Of a stretch of DNA of 64,000 nt, positions 34,468-42,499 are shown one piece after another. Both the position numbers and the translations under genes were made by a program. The notes below the pieces were generated by a model that was given only the letters and a program-made list of their open reading frames with translations, had not been told where the DNA came from and did not search any database. Numbering within the stretch: position 1 is the stretch's first letter; every line of letters begins with the position of its first letter. The stretch is from Paenibacillus sp. YYML68 (GTDB lineage Bacteria; Bacillota; Bacilli; Paenibacillales; NBRC-103111). The DNA is taken from contig NZ_BQYI01000001.1 of assembly GCF_027923405.1 (NCBI RefSeq), forward strand, positions 1,466,501-1,530,500. The letters run 5' to 3'.

Positions 34468-34504
34468 AAGCACCTCTCTTTCCACAATGGGAAGAGTGGT
34501 GCTT
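34468..34504. other. Hairpin in the gap before the HRDC gene
   Basis: AAGCACC pairs with GGTGCTT, with inner CTTTCC/GGGAAG pairing. No strong T-run follows. It lies about 78 bases before the HRDC-protein start and could be a leader element; nothing else is supported in this gap. Confidence 0.4.
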
Positions 34505-34581
34505 ATTTGCGTTGTATAACTAGCTCCGGCGGCGATTCGTTGAATGAAGTCATATTATGAATCCAAGAAAGGATGAAGATC

Positions 34582-35598
34582 ATGAACTTGATGTTCCTGA
34601 ACAGTCTGGAGAAGGCGGCAGCTTCTGGAGAAGTACGCACAGCGCAAGTATCGATCGGCGAGGAGCAGGGCGTATGGCACGTCATGTGGAGCGAGCAGGA
34701 GGAGAATGGGCGGCTTCGCCAAGAGAGCTGGTACGAGGGGCTGCACTGGGAGGAGATGCTGGCAATCTTCCGCGAGCGCGTCTTCTCGAAGCAATGCGAG
34801 GGCTTCCATCCGCTGCTCGAGATGAAGGTCAGTGAGCTGTCGGAGCTTGACGAGCGTTCCGCGCAGCAGCAATTTCTATTCTATTACAGCGAGCAGCACG
34901 CGAACGAGTCGCTCTATGAGGAGCTGCGCCAGTGGCGCATTCGTCAAGCGGCACAGGAGAGCAAGCGGCTGTATCTTGTCGCGAGCAACAGGCTGCTGAA
35001 GCTGATCGCCGCTTTCGTCCCGCATACCGAGGAGGAGCTGCTGCAGCTGCCAGGTATGGGTCGTATGCGAATGGAGCGTTATGGGAAGGAGCTGCTTGCG
35101 ATGACGATGCAGGTGGAGCGTACGACGCGTTTTCCACTGGACTGGGTGAACGTACAGGTGAGTGAGGCGGAGGTGAACGGCTGGCTGCTGCAGGAGAAGG
35201 AGAAGCGGCGTCAAACCGAGCTGGAGAAGGAGACGAACAAGCGGCTGCTGCTGGAGACGATCGAGAGCGGCGGCCGACTGGAGGAGCTGCAGGAGAAGAC
35301 GAAGGTTGCGCGCAAGGAGCTGCTCGAATGGGTGGAGGAGCTGGATCGAGACGGGTATGACGTCATGCCGCTCATCGACCGCGTGCTGGAGTCGGTACCG
35401 GCCGAGCACGTCCAGCAAGCGTGGCAGGCGTTCGAGGAGCAGGGTGACCGCTACTTGAAGCCGGTGCTGCAGACGATCCACAGCTTGGACGGAATGAGCG
35501 GGAAGGAGCTGGAGCGGCATTACGAATGGCTGCGCCTGCTGAGGCTGAAGTATCGCGGACTGGTGCGCAGTCAGACATCTGCTTCCGAGGCGAGCTGA
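34582..35598 (+). CDS. HRDC-domain protein
   Basis: 338 residues. Residues about 110-185 form an HRDC domain (LRQWRIRQAAQESKRLYLVA, then LLQLPGMGRMRMERYGKELL), the nucleic-acid-binding helical domain at the end of RecQ helicases and RNase D. Here no helicase or nuclease domain precedes it; the N-terminal 100 residues are unrecognised. The C-terminal 130 residues include a coiled-coil-like KEKRRQTELEKETNKR and a helix-turn-helix-like segment (RLEELQEKTKVARKELLEWV), as in the helix-rich tails of such proteins. ATG 34582 is 8 bases after AAAGGA. Role probably in DNA metabolism (inference). Confidence 0.83.
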   Translation: MNLMFLNSLEKAAASGEVRTAQVSIGEEQGVWHVMWSEQEENGRLRQESWYEGLHWEEMLAIFRERVFSKQCEGFHPLLEMKVSELSELDERSAQQQFLFYYSEQHANESLYEELRQWRIRQAAQESKRLYLVASNRLLKLIAAFVPHTEEELLQLPGMGRMRMERYGKELLAMTMQVERTTRFPLDWVNVQVSEAEVNGWLLQEKEKRRQTELEKETNKRLLLETIESGGRLEELQEKTKVARKELLEWVEELDRDGYDVMPLIDRVLESVPAEHVQQAWQAFEEQGDRYLKPVLQTIHSLDGMSGKELERHYEWLRLLRLKYRGLVRSQTSASEAS

Positions 35599-35633
35599 GG
35601 CTGCGATGCTCATGCGTGCTAAGTTCGGCCCCC

Positions 35634-35669
35634 CAAAAAAGAAAGACTGGCTCACAGCCAGTCTTTCTT
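35634..35669. terminator. Bidirectional terminator overlapping the corA stop codon
   Basis: AAGAAAGACTGGC and GCCAGTCTTTCTT form a perfect 13-bp stem around TCACA. The minus-strand T-run (35639-35634) serves the CorA gene; the hairpin encodes the last residues KKDWL and the stop codon of that gene. Confidence 0.85.
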
Positions 35670-36587
35670 ACGAAACAGGAAGAACATCGCCACACCGATG
35701 CAGATCATGACGACGATGGCGACAAGACCACCATGCGCCGACTCAAGGCCGGGCATCTGCTCGAAATTCATTCCATAGATGCCGGTGATGAACGTCAGCG
35801 GCATGAAGATCGTCGTCAGCGCGGTGAACACGCGCATGATCTCGTTCGCGCGGCTGGCCAGACTCGATTGGTACGCCTCGCGAAGGTTGCCCATCAGATC
35901 GCGGAACGTATCGAACGTCTCCGATATTTTGACCGCGTTCTCGTAGATGTCACCGAAATATTTGCGCAGCGGCTCGCTGATCAATCGAAGCTCCTTCTTG
36001 TTCAGCGTATGGAGCACTTCCTTCTGCGGAATGAGCACCTTCTTCAGCCACAGAATCTCGCTTCGCAGTCCGATAATCTCGTTCAAGTGCGACTTCTTCG
36101 TGTGCATGAGGATGTCCTCCTCCAGCTTCTCGAGCTTCGCCTCGATCCGATCGCCGACATTCGTATAATTATCTACAATTAAGTCCATGAGATGGTATAG
36201 GAACTGGTCTGGGGATGTAACCTCTTCCTCCCACAGAACAGGCTTCAAGGCGCGAATCTCATTAATCTTCTGCCGCGTAATGGTGATGATATAATGCTTG
36301 CCCAGGAAGATGTTCAAGGCTCGCAAGAAAATCTCCTCATCGTCGAAGCGTATGCTATTGACAACGATAAAGTAATGGGTATCATACAGCTCGATCTTCG
36401 GCCGCTGCTCCTCCTCAACCAGCACATCCTCCACCGCAAGCTCGTGAAGATGGAATAACGGTTGAAGAATCTCAAGATCCTCGGGCTCCGCGTCAATCCA
36501 GTAGAACCCATGCTGCGGCGGCTCTAAGGTCTGGGTGTAATCATCCACAAGTGTAAAAATGCCGTCTTGTACCAAGCGTGCCTTCAT
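35652..36587 (-). CDS. corA: CorA-family magnesium/cobalt transporter
   Basis: 311 residues. The family signature YGMNFEQMPGLE is between the two C-terminal membrane helices (IFMPLTFITGIYGMN and LVAIVVMICIGVAMFFLF), followed by the short basic tail RKKDWL. The long helical N-terminal cytoplasmic part is typical. It forms a pentameric Mg2+ (or Co2+) channel. ATG 36587 is preferred over GTG 36596 because AGAGGTG lies 8 bases upstream of the ATG. A probable promoter lies about 270 bases upstream, leaving a long leader with much possible pairing. Confidence 0.93.
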   Translation of the reverse strand: MKARLVQDGIFTLVDDYTQTLEPPQHGFYWIDAEPEDLEILQPLFHLHELAVEDVLVEEEQRPKIELYDTHYFIVVNSIRFDDEEIFLRALNIFLGKHYIITITRQKINEIRALKPVLWEEEVTSPDQFLYHLMDLIVDNYTNVGDRIEAKLEKLEEDILMHTKKSHLNEIIGLRSEILWLKKVLIPQKEVLHTLNKKELRLISEPLRKYFGDIYENAVKISETFDTFRDLMGNLREAYQSSLASRANEIMRVFTALTTIFMPLTFITGIYGMNFEQMPGLESAHGGLVAIVVMICIGVAMFFLFRKKDWL

Positions 36588-36853
36588 CGGCTTCACCTCT
36601 CATGTGTCCGTCGAGCGAGTACCGACAGGTCAGGTCGGAGGGAGAGCCGGCATCAGCCGCTTCGATAGCTAGAGCTTCTGCCTAGATGCCACGCAGGACG
36701 CAGTAGCCTCGTCATGTAGATGGACCGTGCATCCGAACCAACCCGACCGGGTATTCGTTCGACTATGTAGTTGTGTACGTGCTTTCGAACGACTCCTCGG
36801 GTCTGAGTCCATTGCGGATGGCGCACCCCTTTTTGTGTAGGTTTGTCGAATAC
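36588..36853 (-). ncRNA. Long structured leader of corA (candidate regulatory RNA)
   Basis: About 265 bases between the probable start of transcription and corA. Possible helices: GTATTCG near the 5' end with CGAATAC 100 bases later; CGTTCG with the overlapping CGAACG (mutually exclusive); CATCC with GGATG; GGCATC with GATGCC nearer the gene. No terminator-like T-run is seen, so any control would be translational. The M-box core was not found. Confidence 0.35.
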
Positions 36854-36859
36854 TTGTCT

Positions 36860-36888
36860 AGTATACGCCTAGCTTTTTTAGAATACAA
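36860..36888 (-). promoter_or_regulatory. Promoter of corA
   Basis: Minus strand TTGTAT (36888-36883), 17-base spacer, TATACT (36865-36860). Confidence 0.55.
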
Positions 36889-36958
36889 TCCTTATGGGTA
36901 AGGAAATGAAGCCTTCTGGATACACTATGTGTCTGCTGAGGCAAATGTTCGGAGTATC

Positions 36959-36987
36959 TTGACGATGACGTCAATTTCGATTAAATT
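36959..36987 (+). promoter_or_regulatory. Probable promoter of the S-box/metA transcript
   Basis: TTGACG at 36959-36964, a 17-base spacer and TAAATT at 36982-36987, about 40 bases before the riboswitch. Confidence 0.45.
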
Positions 36988-37022
36988 AAATATATCTACA
37001 ACTAATTTCATATTCGGTTTCA

Positions 37023-37184
37023 CACTCTTATCAAGAGCAGGTGGAGGGACTAGCCCGATGATACCCGGCAACCGACATAACTTTGCAGCTGTCAGCCAGA
37101 TTTACAGTATAGAATGCAAAGCTTATGCACGGTGCTAAATCTTGCGGAAGCTGTACGCGTACAGCCTCTGAGAGATGAGAGAGG
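37023..37184 (+). ncRNA. SAM-I riboswitch (S-box)
   Basis: Contains the S-box core in order: CTCTTATCAAGAGCAGG, TGGAGGGACTAGCCCGATGA, CCCGGCAACC, CGGTGCTAAATC, TTGCGG and the closing GAGAGATGAGAG. P1 pairs CTCTTATC with GATGAGAG. It binds S-adenosylmethionine and turns off methionine genes; the metA-metI pair follows directly. Confidence 0.95.
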
Positions 37185-37199
37185 ACGATGTTCTATACA

Positions 37200-37238
37200 T
37201 AGGCCTTTCTCGTGTACGCGATGAAGGCCTATTTCTTA
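37200..37238 (+). terminator. S-box expression-platform terminator
   Basis: ATAGGCCTT pairs with AAGGCCTAT, followed by TTCTTAT. Its position 15 bases after P1 is that of the regulated terminator; the T-run is modest. Confidence 0.8.
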
Positions 37239-37305
37239 TGGAGCGACCGCCTTCAAGCATACAGAGTGCCAGAAACGACGAATGAATGGTGAAGGAGTGA
37301 TTTCG

Positions 37306-38232
37306 ATGCCAATTAAAGTTCCAGACCATCTGCCGGCGAAGGAAGTATTGCTGCAAGAAAATATTTTCGTTATGGATGAAAGTGTAGCGTTCCGTCAAGA
37401 CATAAGGCCGCTGCGTATCGCCATTGTCAACCTGATGCCGACGAAGGAGACGACCGAGACGCAGCTGCTCCGGCTCATCGGCAACACGCCGCTGCAGGTG
37501 GAATTCGTGCTGCTGCATCCGAAGTCGCACGTCTCCAAGAACACGTCACCGGAGCATCTGGCTCAATTCTACAAGACGTTCGACGACATTAAGCACGAGC
37601 GGATGGACGGGATGATTATTACAGGAGCCCCAGTTGAGACGCTGGACTTCGAGGAAGTGACCTACTGGGAGGAGCTCAAGGAAATTATGGAGTGGAGCAA
37701 GACGCACGTCACCTCCACCTTCCATATATGCTGGGCGGCGCAGGCCGGCTTGTACTACCACTTCGGCGTGCCGAAGTACGGTCTGAGCGAGAAGGTGTTC
37801 GGCGTATTCCCGCATACGATCAACGTGCCGAACGTCAACCTGCTGCGCGGCTTCGACGAGCAGTACTGGGCGCCGCAATCGCGGCATACCGAGGTGCGGC
37901 GTGAAGATATTGAGGCGGTGCCGGAGCTTGAGATTCTCTCCGAATCGCCAGAAGCAGGCGTATATATTGCAGCGACGAAGGACGGCAAGCACATCTTCGT
38001 GACCGGACATTCGGAGTACGATGCGTGTACGCTGAAGGGCGAATACGATCGAGACATCAGCCGTGGTCTTGAGATCGCTGTACCGAGAAATTATTACCCG
38101 AACGACGACCCGAGCAAGCCGCCGCTCAATACGTGGCGCGCTCATGCCAACCTCCTGTTCTCCAACTGGTTAAACTACTATGTCTATCAGGAAACGCCGT
38201 TCGATCTATATAAGGGGGATTATGTCATATGA
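37306..38232 (+). CDS. metA: Homoserine O-acyltransferase (MetA)
   Basis: MetA acylates homoserine (acetyl-CoA in most Bacilli, succinyl-CoA in enterics) as the first step of methionine synthesis. The catalytic Cys is C142 in [16 protein letters not shown] and the His-Glu pair is in VTGHSEYD. 308 residues, normal. ATG 37306 is preferred since GAAGGAG lies 8 bases upstream; the in-frame ATG at 37282 is inside the leader. Controlled by the S-box. The stop overlaps the metI start (ATGAG), so translation is coupled. Confidence 0.96.
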   Translation: MPIKVPDHLPAKEVLLQENIFVMDESVAFRQDIRPLRIAIVNLMPTKETTETQLLRLIGNTPLQVEFVLLHPKSHVSKNTSPEHLAQFYKTFDDIKHERMDGMIITGAPVETLDFEEVTYWEELKEIMEWSKTHVTSTFHICWAAQAGLYYHFGVPKYGLSEKVFGVFPHTINVPNVNLLRGFDEQYWAPQSRHTEVRREDIEAVPELEILSESPEAGVYIAATKDGKHIFVTGHSEYDACTLKGEYDRDISRGLEIAVPRNYYPNDDPSKPPLNTWRAHANLLFSNWLNYYVYQETPFDLYKGDYVI

Positions 38233-39434
38233 GTCAGAACGACAACAATCAACGACTTCGTATTGAAAGCCGTCTTGCCCAGATCGGATCTCAGGAGGAG
38301 CCGGTAACCGGCGCCGTTAGCTTCCCGATCTACCAGTCTACGGCGTTCCGCCATCCGAAGCTTGGGCAGAGCACAGGCTTCGACTATGCCCGTACGAAGA
38401 GCCCGACGCGCAAGGTGCTCGAGGAGGCAATTGCCGAGCTCGAGTCCGGCGACGCAGGCTTCGCCTGCAGCTCGGGTATGGCTGCGCTGCAGACGATCTT
38501 CGCGCTATTCAAGCAAGGCGATCACCTGATCGTCTCGCTCGATCTGTACGGCGGGACGTACCGACTGCTGGAGAAGATTATGACGCGCTTCGGCGTCACA
38601 GCGACCTATGTCGATACGAATGACCTGGATGCACTGGAGGCAAGTGTACAGCCGGGAACGAAGGGGCTGCTCATTGAGACGCCGAGTAATCCGCTCATGA
38701 TGATTACCGATCTTGCGAAGGTGTGCGACTGGGCGAAGTCGAAGGGTATCTTGTCGATCGTCGACAATACGCTGCTGACCCCGTACTTCCAGCGTCCGAT
38801 CGAGCTTGGGGCAGATATTGTCATTCATAGCGCGACCAAATATTTAGGCGGACATAACGACGTGCTGGCCGGGTTGATCGTCACGAAGGGCAAGGAGCTG
38901 TCCGAGGAGATGGCGTTCCTGCATAACTCGATCGGTGCGGTGCTCGGTCCGCAGGACAGCTGGCTGCTGATGCGCGGCATGAAGACGCTGGCGCTGCGGA
39001 TGGAGCGTCATCAGGAGAACGCGACGAAGATCGCGACGTTCCTCGAGTCGCATCCGGAGGTTGAAGCCGTCTATTACCCGGCGTTGCCGACACATCCGGG
39101 CCATGACATCCAATCGCGTCAATCGTCCGGCAATACAGGCATCTTCTCCTTCAAGATGAAGGATGCCCGCTACATCGAGCCGATTCTGCGTCACATTAAG
39201 CTGATCGCCTTCGCGGAGAGCCTTGGCGGCGTCGAGTCGCTGATGACGTATCCGGCCGTGCAGACGCACGCGGACATTCCGGCTGACATTCGTCAGAAGG
39301 TTGGCGTCGATGATAAGCTGCTCCGCTACTCCGTCGGTATCGAGCACGCGGATGATCTCATTGCGGATCTGTCGCATGCGATCGAGCAGGCGAAGCAGGA
39401 GCTGGAGTCAGGCATGGCGTCAGTCAACGTGTAG
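38229..39434 (+). CDS. metI: Cystathionine gamma-synthase / O-acetylhomoserine (thiol)-lyase, MetI type
   Basis: Cys/Met-metabolism PLP enzyme of 401 residues. PLP lysine in [10 protein letters not shown]; other marks are [32 protein letters not shown] and [13 protein letters not shown]. It condenses O-acylhomoserine with cysteine or sulfide. MetI rather than MetC (beta-lyase) is inferred from the pairing with metA in an S-box operon; the two families are hard to tell apart by eye. Followed by a terminator at about 39526. Confidence 0.9.
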   Translation: MSQNDNNQRLRIESRLAQIGSQEEPVTGAVSFPIYQSTAFRHPKLGQSTGFDYARTKSPTRKVLEEAIAELESGDAGFACSSGMAALQTIFALFKQGDHLIVSLDLYGGTYRLLEKIMTRFGVTATYVDTNDLDALEASVQPGTKGLLIETPSNPLMMITDLAKVCDWAKSKGILSIVDNTLLTPYFQRPIELGADIVIHSATKYLGGHNDVLAGLIVTKGKELSEEMAFLHNSIGAVLGPQDSWLLMRGMKTLALRMERHQENATKIATFLESHPEVEAVYYPALPTHPGHDIQSRQSSGNTGIFSFKMKDARYIEPILRHIKLIAFAESLGGVESLMTYPAVQTHADIPADIRQKVGVDDKLLRYSVGIEHADDLIADLSHAIEQAKQELESGMASVNV

Positions 39435-39525
39435 CAATTGTGTGTCACGACAAGCTGTAACTTGTTAAAGATTTGTTAAAGTGTTGTTAAAATATTGTTT
39501 ACTTTTCACATAATTGAAGCGGTGG

Positions 39526-39557
39526 GGCGCAGCTGGAGGCTGTTGCCTCTTTTTTCT
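39526..39557 (+). terminator. Terminator of the metA-metI operon
   Basis: GGCGCAGC/GCTGTTGCC-type stem with one internal mismatch, followed by CTCTTTTTT. Confidence 0.7.
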
Positions 39558-39645
39558 ACAAAAATACGAACTTGTGCTGTTCACGTTTACGAACTCATGA
39601 TATGATAAAAAATGTTACTGCATATGACATAATTTGGGGTGCGAT

Positions 39646-41019
39646 ATGAGGCATACATGGTTACCGGATGACTGGAAGAGTCGGCTGATGATGCTGCTTA
39701 GGCTGCCGTGCTCGGATCATTCTCTGCGATTTTTCCCCCCTGATTTTACGCTTCGCGATCCCGTTACGACAACGGTCAAGAAGTATCGGAAGAAGAACCA
39801 CACCTTCTCGTTGATTCTTCTCCATTTGGAAAACTATCATCATTTATTTGCCGTATCCTCTTATACATCAACAGCCACGCTTCTGGAGCAAATACGGAAG
39901 GGTATTATACAGCTGCTGCCTGCCCATTTTCATCCATCGGATATATTGGGCGTTCAGCAGTACGGTGAAGAAGATTTCTGTATATTAATGAAGGACAAGT
40001 CCGGACTTGAGTTCGATGGGCTGCTCCGCAAGGCGAATCAGCTGAAGCGTGAGCTGGAGAGTCTGTTGTCGCAGCAAGTGCATGTAAGTCATGGTCTACC
40101 TGCCGCATTCGCGGCTGGCTGCTATGTGATCGATCAAGAGATCGAGGATACGGCTGTAGCGATCCGTACCGGCTATCATTATGCGCGGTCGATTGCGACT
40201 CGTAAGTTGCCAGCGAACTTCAGCAAGGCGCGGGAGCAGCTGCTGGACATCGTGAAGAATGAGAACATATCGGTGCTGGCACAGCCGATCATGAATTTGT
40301 CCGACGGCGAGATATTCGGCTGGGAGATTCTGACCCGCGGCCCGTCCAATACCCCATTCCATACGCCGGCGGAGCTGTTCGACCTTGCGCATCAGGCTGA
40401 TCTTCTATCGCGCATGGAGTTTCTCGTGCTGAAGAAGGCATTCGGGCAAATTGCGGAGCGGGGCATCAAGGAGCAAGTATTCATCAATGTGACACCGATC
40501 TCGCTCGGCCATCCATTGTTCCTGAACCAGCTGCTGGACATTATGAAGCTGTACCCGGAGGTGTTCCCCTCCCAGATTGTCTTCGAGATTACAGAGCGGC
40601 ATGCGATTCGCGACTTCGAGCATCTGGGCAAGGTGATGCGCGCGTTCCGCACGCACGGCTTCCGCTTCGCCGTCGACGACGCAGGGGCTGGCTATTCGAG
40701 TCTGCAGTCGATCTCGGAGCTTATTCCCGACATGATCAAGATTGACAAATCGGTCATCTCGAACATCGATCAGCTGTCTGTGAAGCAGTCGCTGCTCAAG
40801 TCGCTTAAGCAGTTCGCCGAGCATATTAATTGCGAGGTTATTGCCGAAGGTGTTGAGCGTAAGGAAGAAGCGAGCATGCTGTACGATATGAAGGTGAACA
40901 TGGTGCAGGGCTATTACTTTGCCCGGCCGCAGCCGCTCGTGACCGACCAAGAGCGTAAGCAGCAGCTGAAGCTCGTCAAGGATATGATTACCCAGAATCA
41001 TCAGGCGAACAGTGCGTAG
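39646..41019 (+). CDS. EAL-domain protein with divergent N-terminal domain
   Basis: 457 residues. The C-terminal 250 are an EAL domain: VLAQPIMNLSDGEIFGWEIL, NVTPISLG, FEITER, VDDAGAGYSSLQSI, IKIDKSVI, IAEGVER and QGYYFARP. The EAL triplet reads EIL and loop 6 reads DDAGAG instead of DDFGTG, so it may be an active phosphodiesterase or a c-di-GMP sensor. The N-terminal 200 residues resemble a degenerate GGDEF domain (SLILLHLENYHHLF, then YGEEDFCILM) without the GGDEF sequence. No membrane segment. ATG 39646 (with GGGGTG upstream) is preferred over TTG 39634. Closed by a terminator. Confidence 0.88.
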   Translation: MRHTWLPDDWKSRLMMLLRLPCSDHSLRFFPPDFTLRDPVTTTVKKYRKKNHTFSLILLHLENYHHLFAVSSYTSTATLLEQIRKGIIQLLPAHFHPSDILGVQQYGEEDFCILMKDKSGLEFDGLLRKANQLKRELESLLSQQVHVSHGLPAAFAAGCYVIDQEIEDTAVAIRTGYHYARSIATRKLPANFSKAREQLLDIVKNENISVLAQPIMNLSDGEIFGWEILTRGPSNTPFHTPAELFDLAHQADLLSRMEFLVLKKAFGQIAERGIKEQVFINVTPISLGHPLFLNQLLDIMKLYPEVFPSQIVFEITERHAIRDFEHLGKVMRAFRTHGFRFAVDDAGAGYSSLQSISELIPDMIKIDKSVISNIDQLSVKQSLLKSLKQFAEHINCEVIAEGVERKEEASMLYDMKVNMVQGYYFARPQPLVTDQERKQQLKLVKDMITQNHQANSA

Positions 41020-41024
41020 GTTAC

Positions 41025-41053
41025 AGCCGTTGACGTTTGTCGGCGGCTTTTTT
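41025..41053 (+). terminator. Terminator after the EAL-domain gene
   Basis: AGCCG and CGGCT arms with inner GAC/GTC pairing, followed by TTTTTT. Confidence 0.85.
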
Positions 41054-41132
41054 GCCATTTCGGTGGACGATGTGCTGTAGCCGTGTGGGCGCTTTTATGA
41101 TACGATGAACGGTGTAAAGGAGATGAAGTGCG

Positions 41133-42272
41133 ATGAATGCTGTCGACCGGATATTAGAGCATGCACTGGCGGGCAACCGGATTAGTGTGGAGGATTGCGC
41201 GACCTTGTATGCATCCGACGAGATTGAGAAGATGGGACATGCTGCGAACCAGCTGATGCTAAGACATCATCCGGAGCCGATTACGACGTTCGTCATCGGG
41301 CGCAACGTGAACTATACGAATATATGTGATGTGTATTGCCGGTTCTGCGCGTTCTACCGCGCGCCGGGCTCGAAGGAAGGCTATGTGCTGCCCGATGAGA
41401 CGATCTATAGCAAGATTCAGGAGACGATCGACGTCGGCGGTACCGAAATCTTAATGCAGGGCGGGACGAATCCGGACCTGCCGTTCAGCTATTACACGAA
41501 CATTCTGCGTGGGATTAAGGAAAGATTCCCACACATTACAATGCATTCCTTCTCGCCTGCGGAAATTATGAAGATGAAGGAAGTATCTGAAGGATTGTCG
41601 CTCGAGGAAGTGGTGCGCGCTCTGCATGAAGCAGGTCTTGACTCGCTGCCAGGTGGCGGAGCGGAAATACTCGATGATCGGACACGAATGAAGATCAGCC
41701 GCAAGAAGGGCTCGTGGCAGGAGTGGATGGACGTCATGAAGACGGCTCATCGCATCGGCATGAACACGACAGCGACGATGGTCATCGGCTTCGGTGAGAC
41801 GAACGAGGAGCGTGCGCTGCACCTGCTGCGCATTCGTGAGGCGCAGGACGCTTGTCTCGCGGCTGGCTACAAGTCCGAAGGCTTCCTCGCGTTCATCTCG
41901 TGGACGTTCCAGCCGGACAACACGAACCTGAAGGCGGAGAAGCTCGGGGCGGATGCGTACCTGAAGAACGTCGCGATCAGCCGCATTATGCTCGACAACA
42001 TTAAGAACTTCCAGTCGTCGTGGGTGACGATGGGGCCTGATGTTGGCAAGCTGTCGCTGCATTATGGCTGCAACGACTTCGGCTCGACGATGATCGAGGA
42101 GAACGTCGTCTCGGCCGCGGGCACGACGCATAAGGTGAACATCGCCTCGACGCTGCAGCTGATCCGTGAAGCGGGCAAAATCCCGGCGCAGCGCAACACG
42201 CGCTACGAGATTTTGCGCGTGTTCGACGATGAGTCGAAGCAGGTGGAGAACGACTTCGTGATGCAGAATTAG
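41133..42272 (+). CDS. mqnC: Cyclic dehypoxanthinyl futalosine synthase (menaquinone, futalosine pathway)
   Basis: Radical SAM enzyme of 379 residues. The cluster cysteines are C65, C69 and C72 (CDVYCRFC). ILMQGGTNPDLP, HSFSPAEI, LDSLPGGGAEIL and GNTTATMVIGFGE-like segments are typical of the MqnC/MqnE/CofH group; the 379-residue length and QGGTNPDLP favour MqnC over MqnE. It closes dehypoxanthine futalosine into the cyclic form. Other mqn genes are not in the window. The presence suggests menaquinone made by the futalosine rather than the men route. ATG 41133 follows AAGGAGATGAAG. Confidence 0.93.
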   Translation: MNAVDRILEHALAGNRISVEDCATLYASDEIEKMGHAANQLMLRHHPEPITTFVIGRNVNYTNICDVYCRFCAFYRAPGSKEGYVLPDETIYSKIQETIDVGGTEILMQGGTNPDLPFSYYTNILRGIKERFPHITMHSFSPAEIMKMKEVSEGLSLEEVVRALHEAGLDSLPGGGAEILDDRTRMKISRKKGSWQEWMDVMKTAHRIGMNTTATMVIGFGETNEERALHLLRIREAQDACLAAGYKSEGFLAFISWTFQPDNTNLKAEKLGADAYLKNVAISRIMLDNIKNFQSSWVTMGPDVGKLSLHYGCNDFGSTMIEENVVSAAGTTHKVNIASTLQLIREAGKIPAQRNTRYEILRVFDDESKQVENDFVMQN

Positions 42273-42285
42273 CAATCAGGCAGCT

Positions 42286-42317
42286 ATGCCGCGAGCGCGG
42301 CACCTTCGGGTGATGAA
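42286..42317 (+). repeat. Intergenic element, copy 1 (second copy at 48746)
   Basis: ATGCCGC, a variable 4-6 bases, GGCACCTTC, a short variable part, ATGAA. The GCCGC/GCGGC arms form a small hairpin. The same order of blocks occurs at 48746-48777. Confidence 0.4.
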
Positions 42318-42324
42318 ATATCGA

Positions 42325-42386
42325 GGAGCACTTAACCGATGAAGGCCGCGATGGGCGGCGCTTAGTCGGTTGAGTGCTCTTTGGCT
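42325..42386. terminator. Terminator after mqnC
   Basis: AGCACTTAACCGAT pairs with GTCGGTTGAGTGCT around a GC-rich inner hairpin, followed by CTTTGGCTTTTT. Also lies at the end of the converging minus-strand gene. Confidence 0.75.
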
Positions 42387-42499
42387 TTTTGGCTATGGAG
42401 CGGAGACGTTCACTGTGTGCGGCTGGAGTGTGGAGCGCAGAGCTAAGTGCGAAGAGCGAAGCTACGAGGCAAGAGCTCAGAGCGGTGCAGCTTGCTTCA

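Noticed and set aside
36588-36853. M-box (Mg2+ riboswitch) in the corA leader
   Set aside because: The 3' part (AGCTCTAGC...GAAG) is vaguely similar, but the core GGTGAGGCTCC and the other conserved loops are missing, so only an unclassified leader is claimed.
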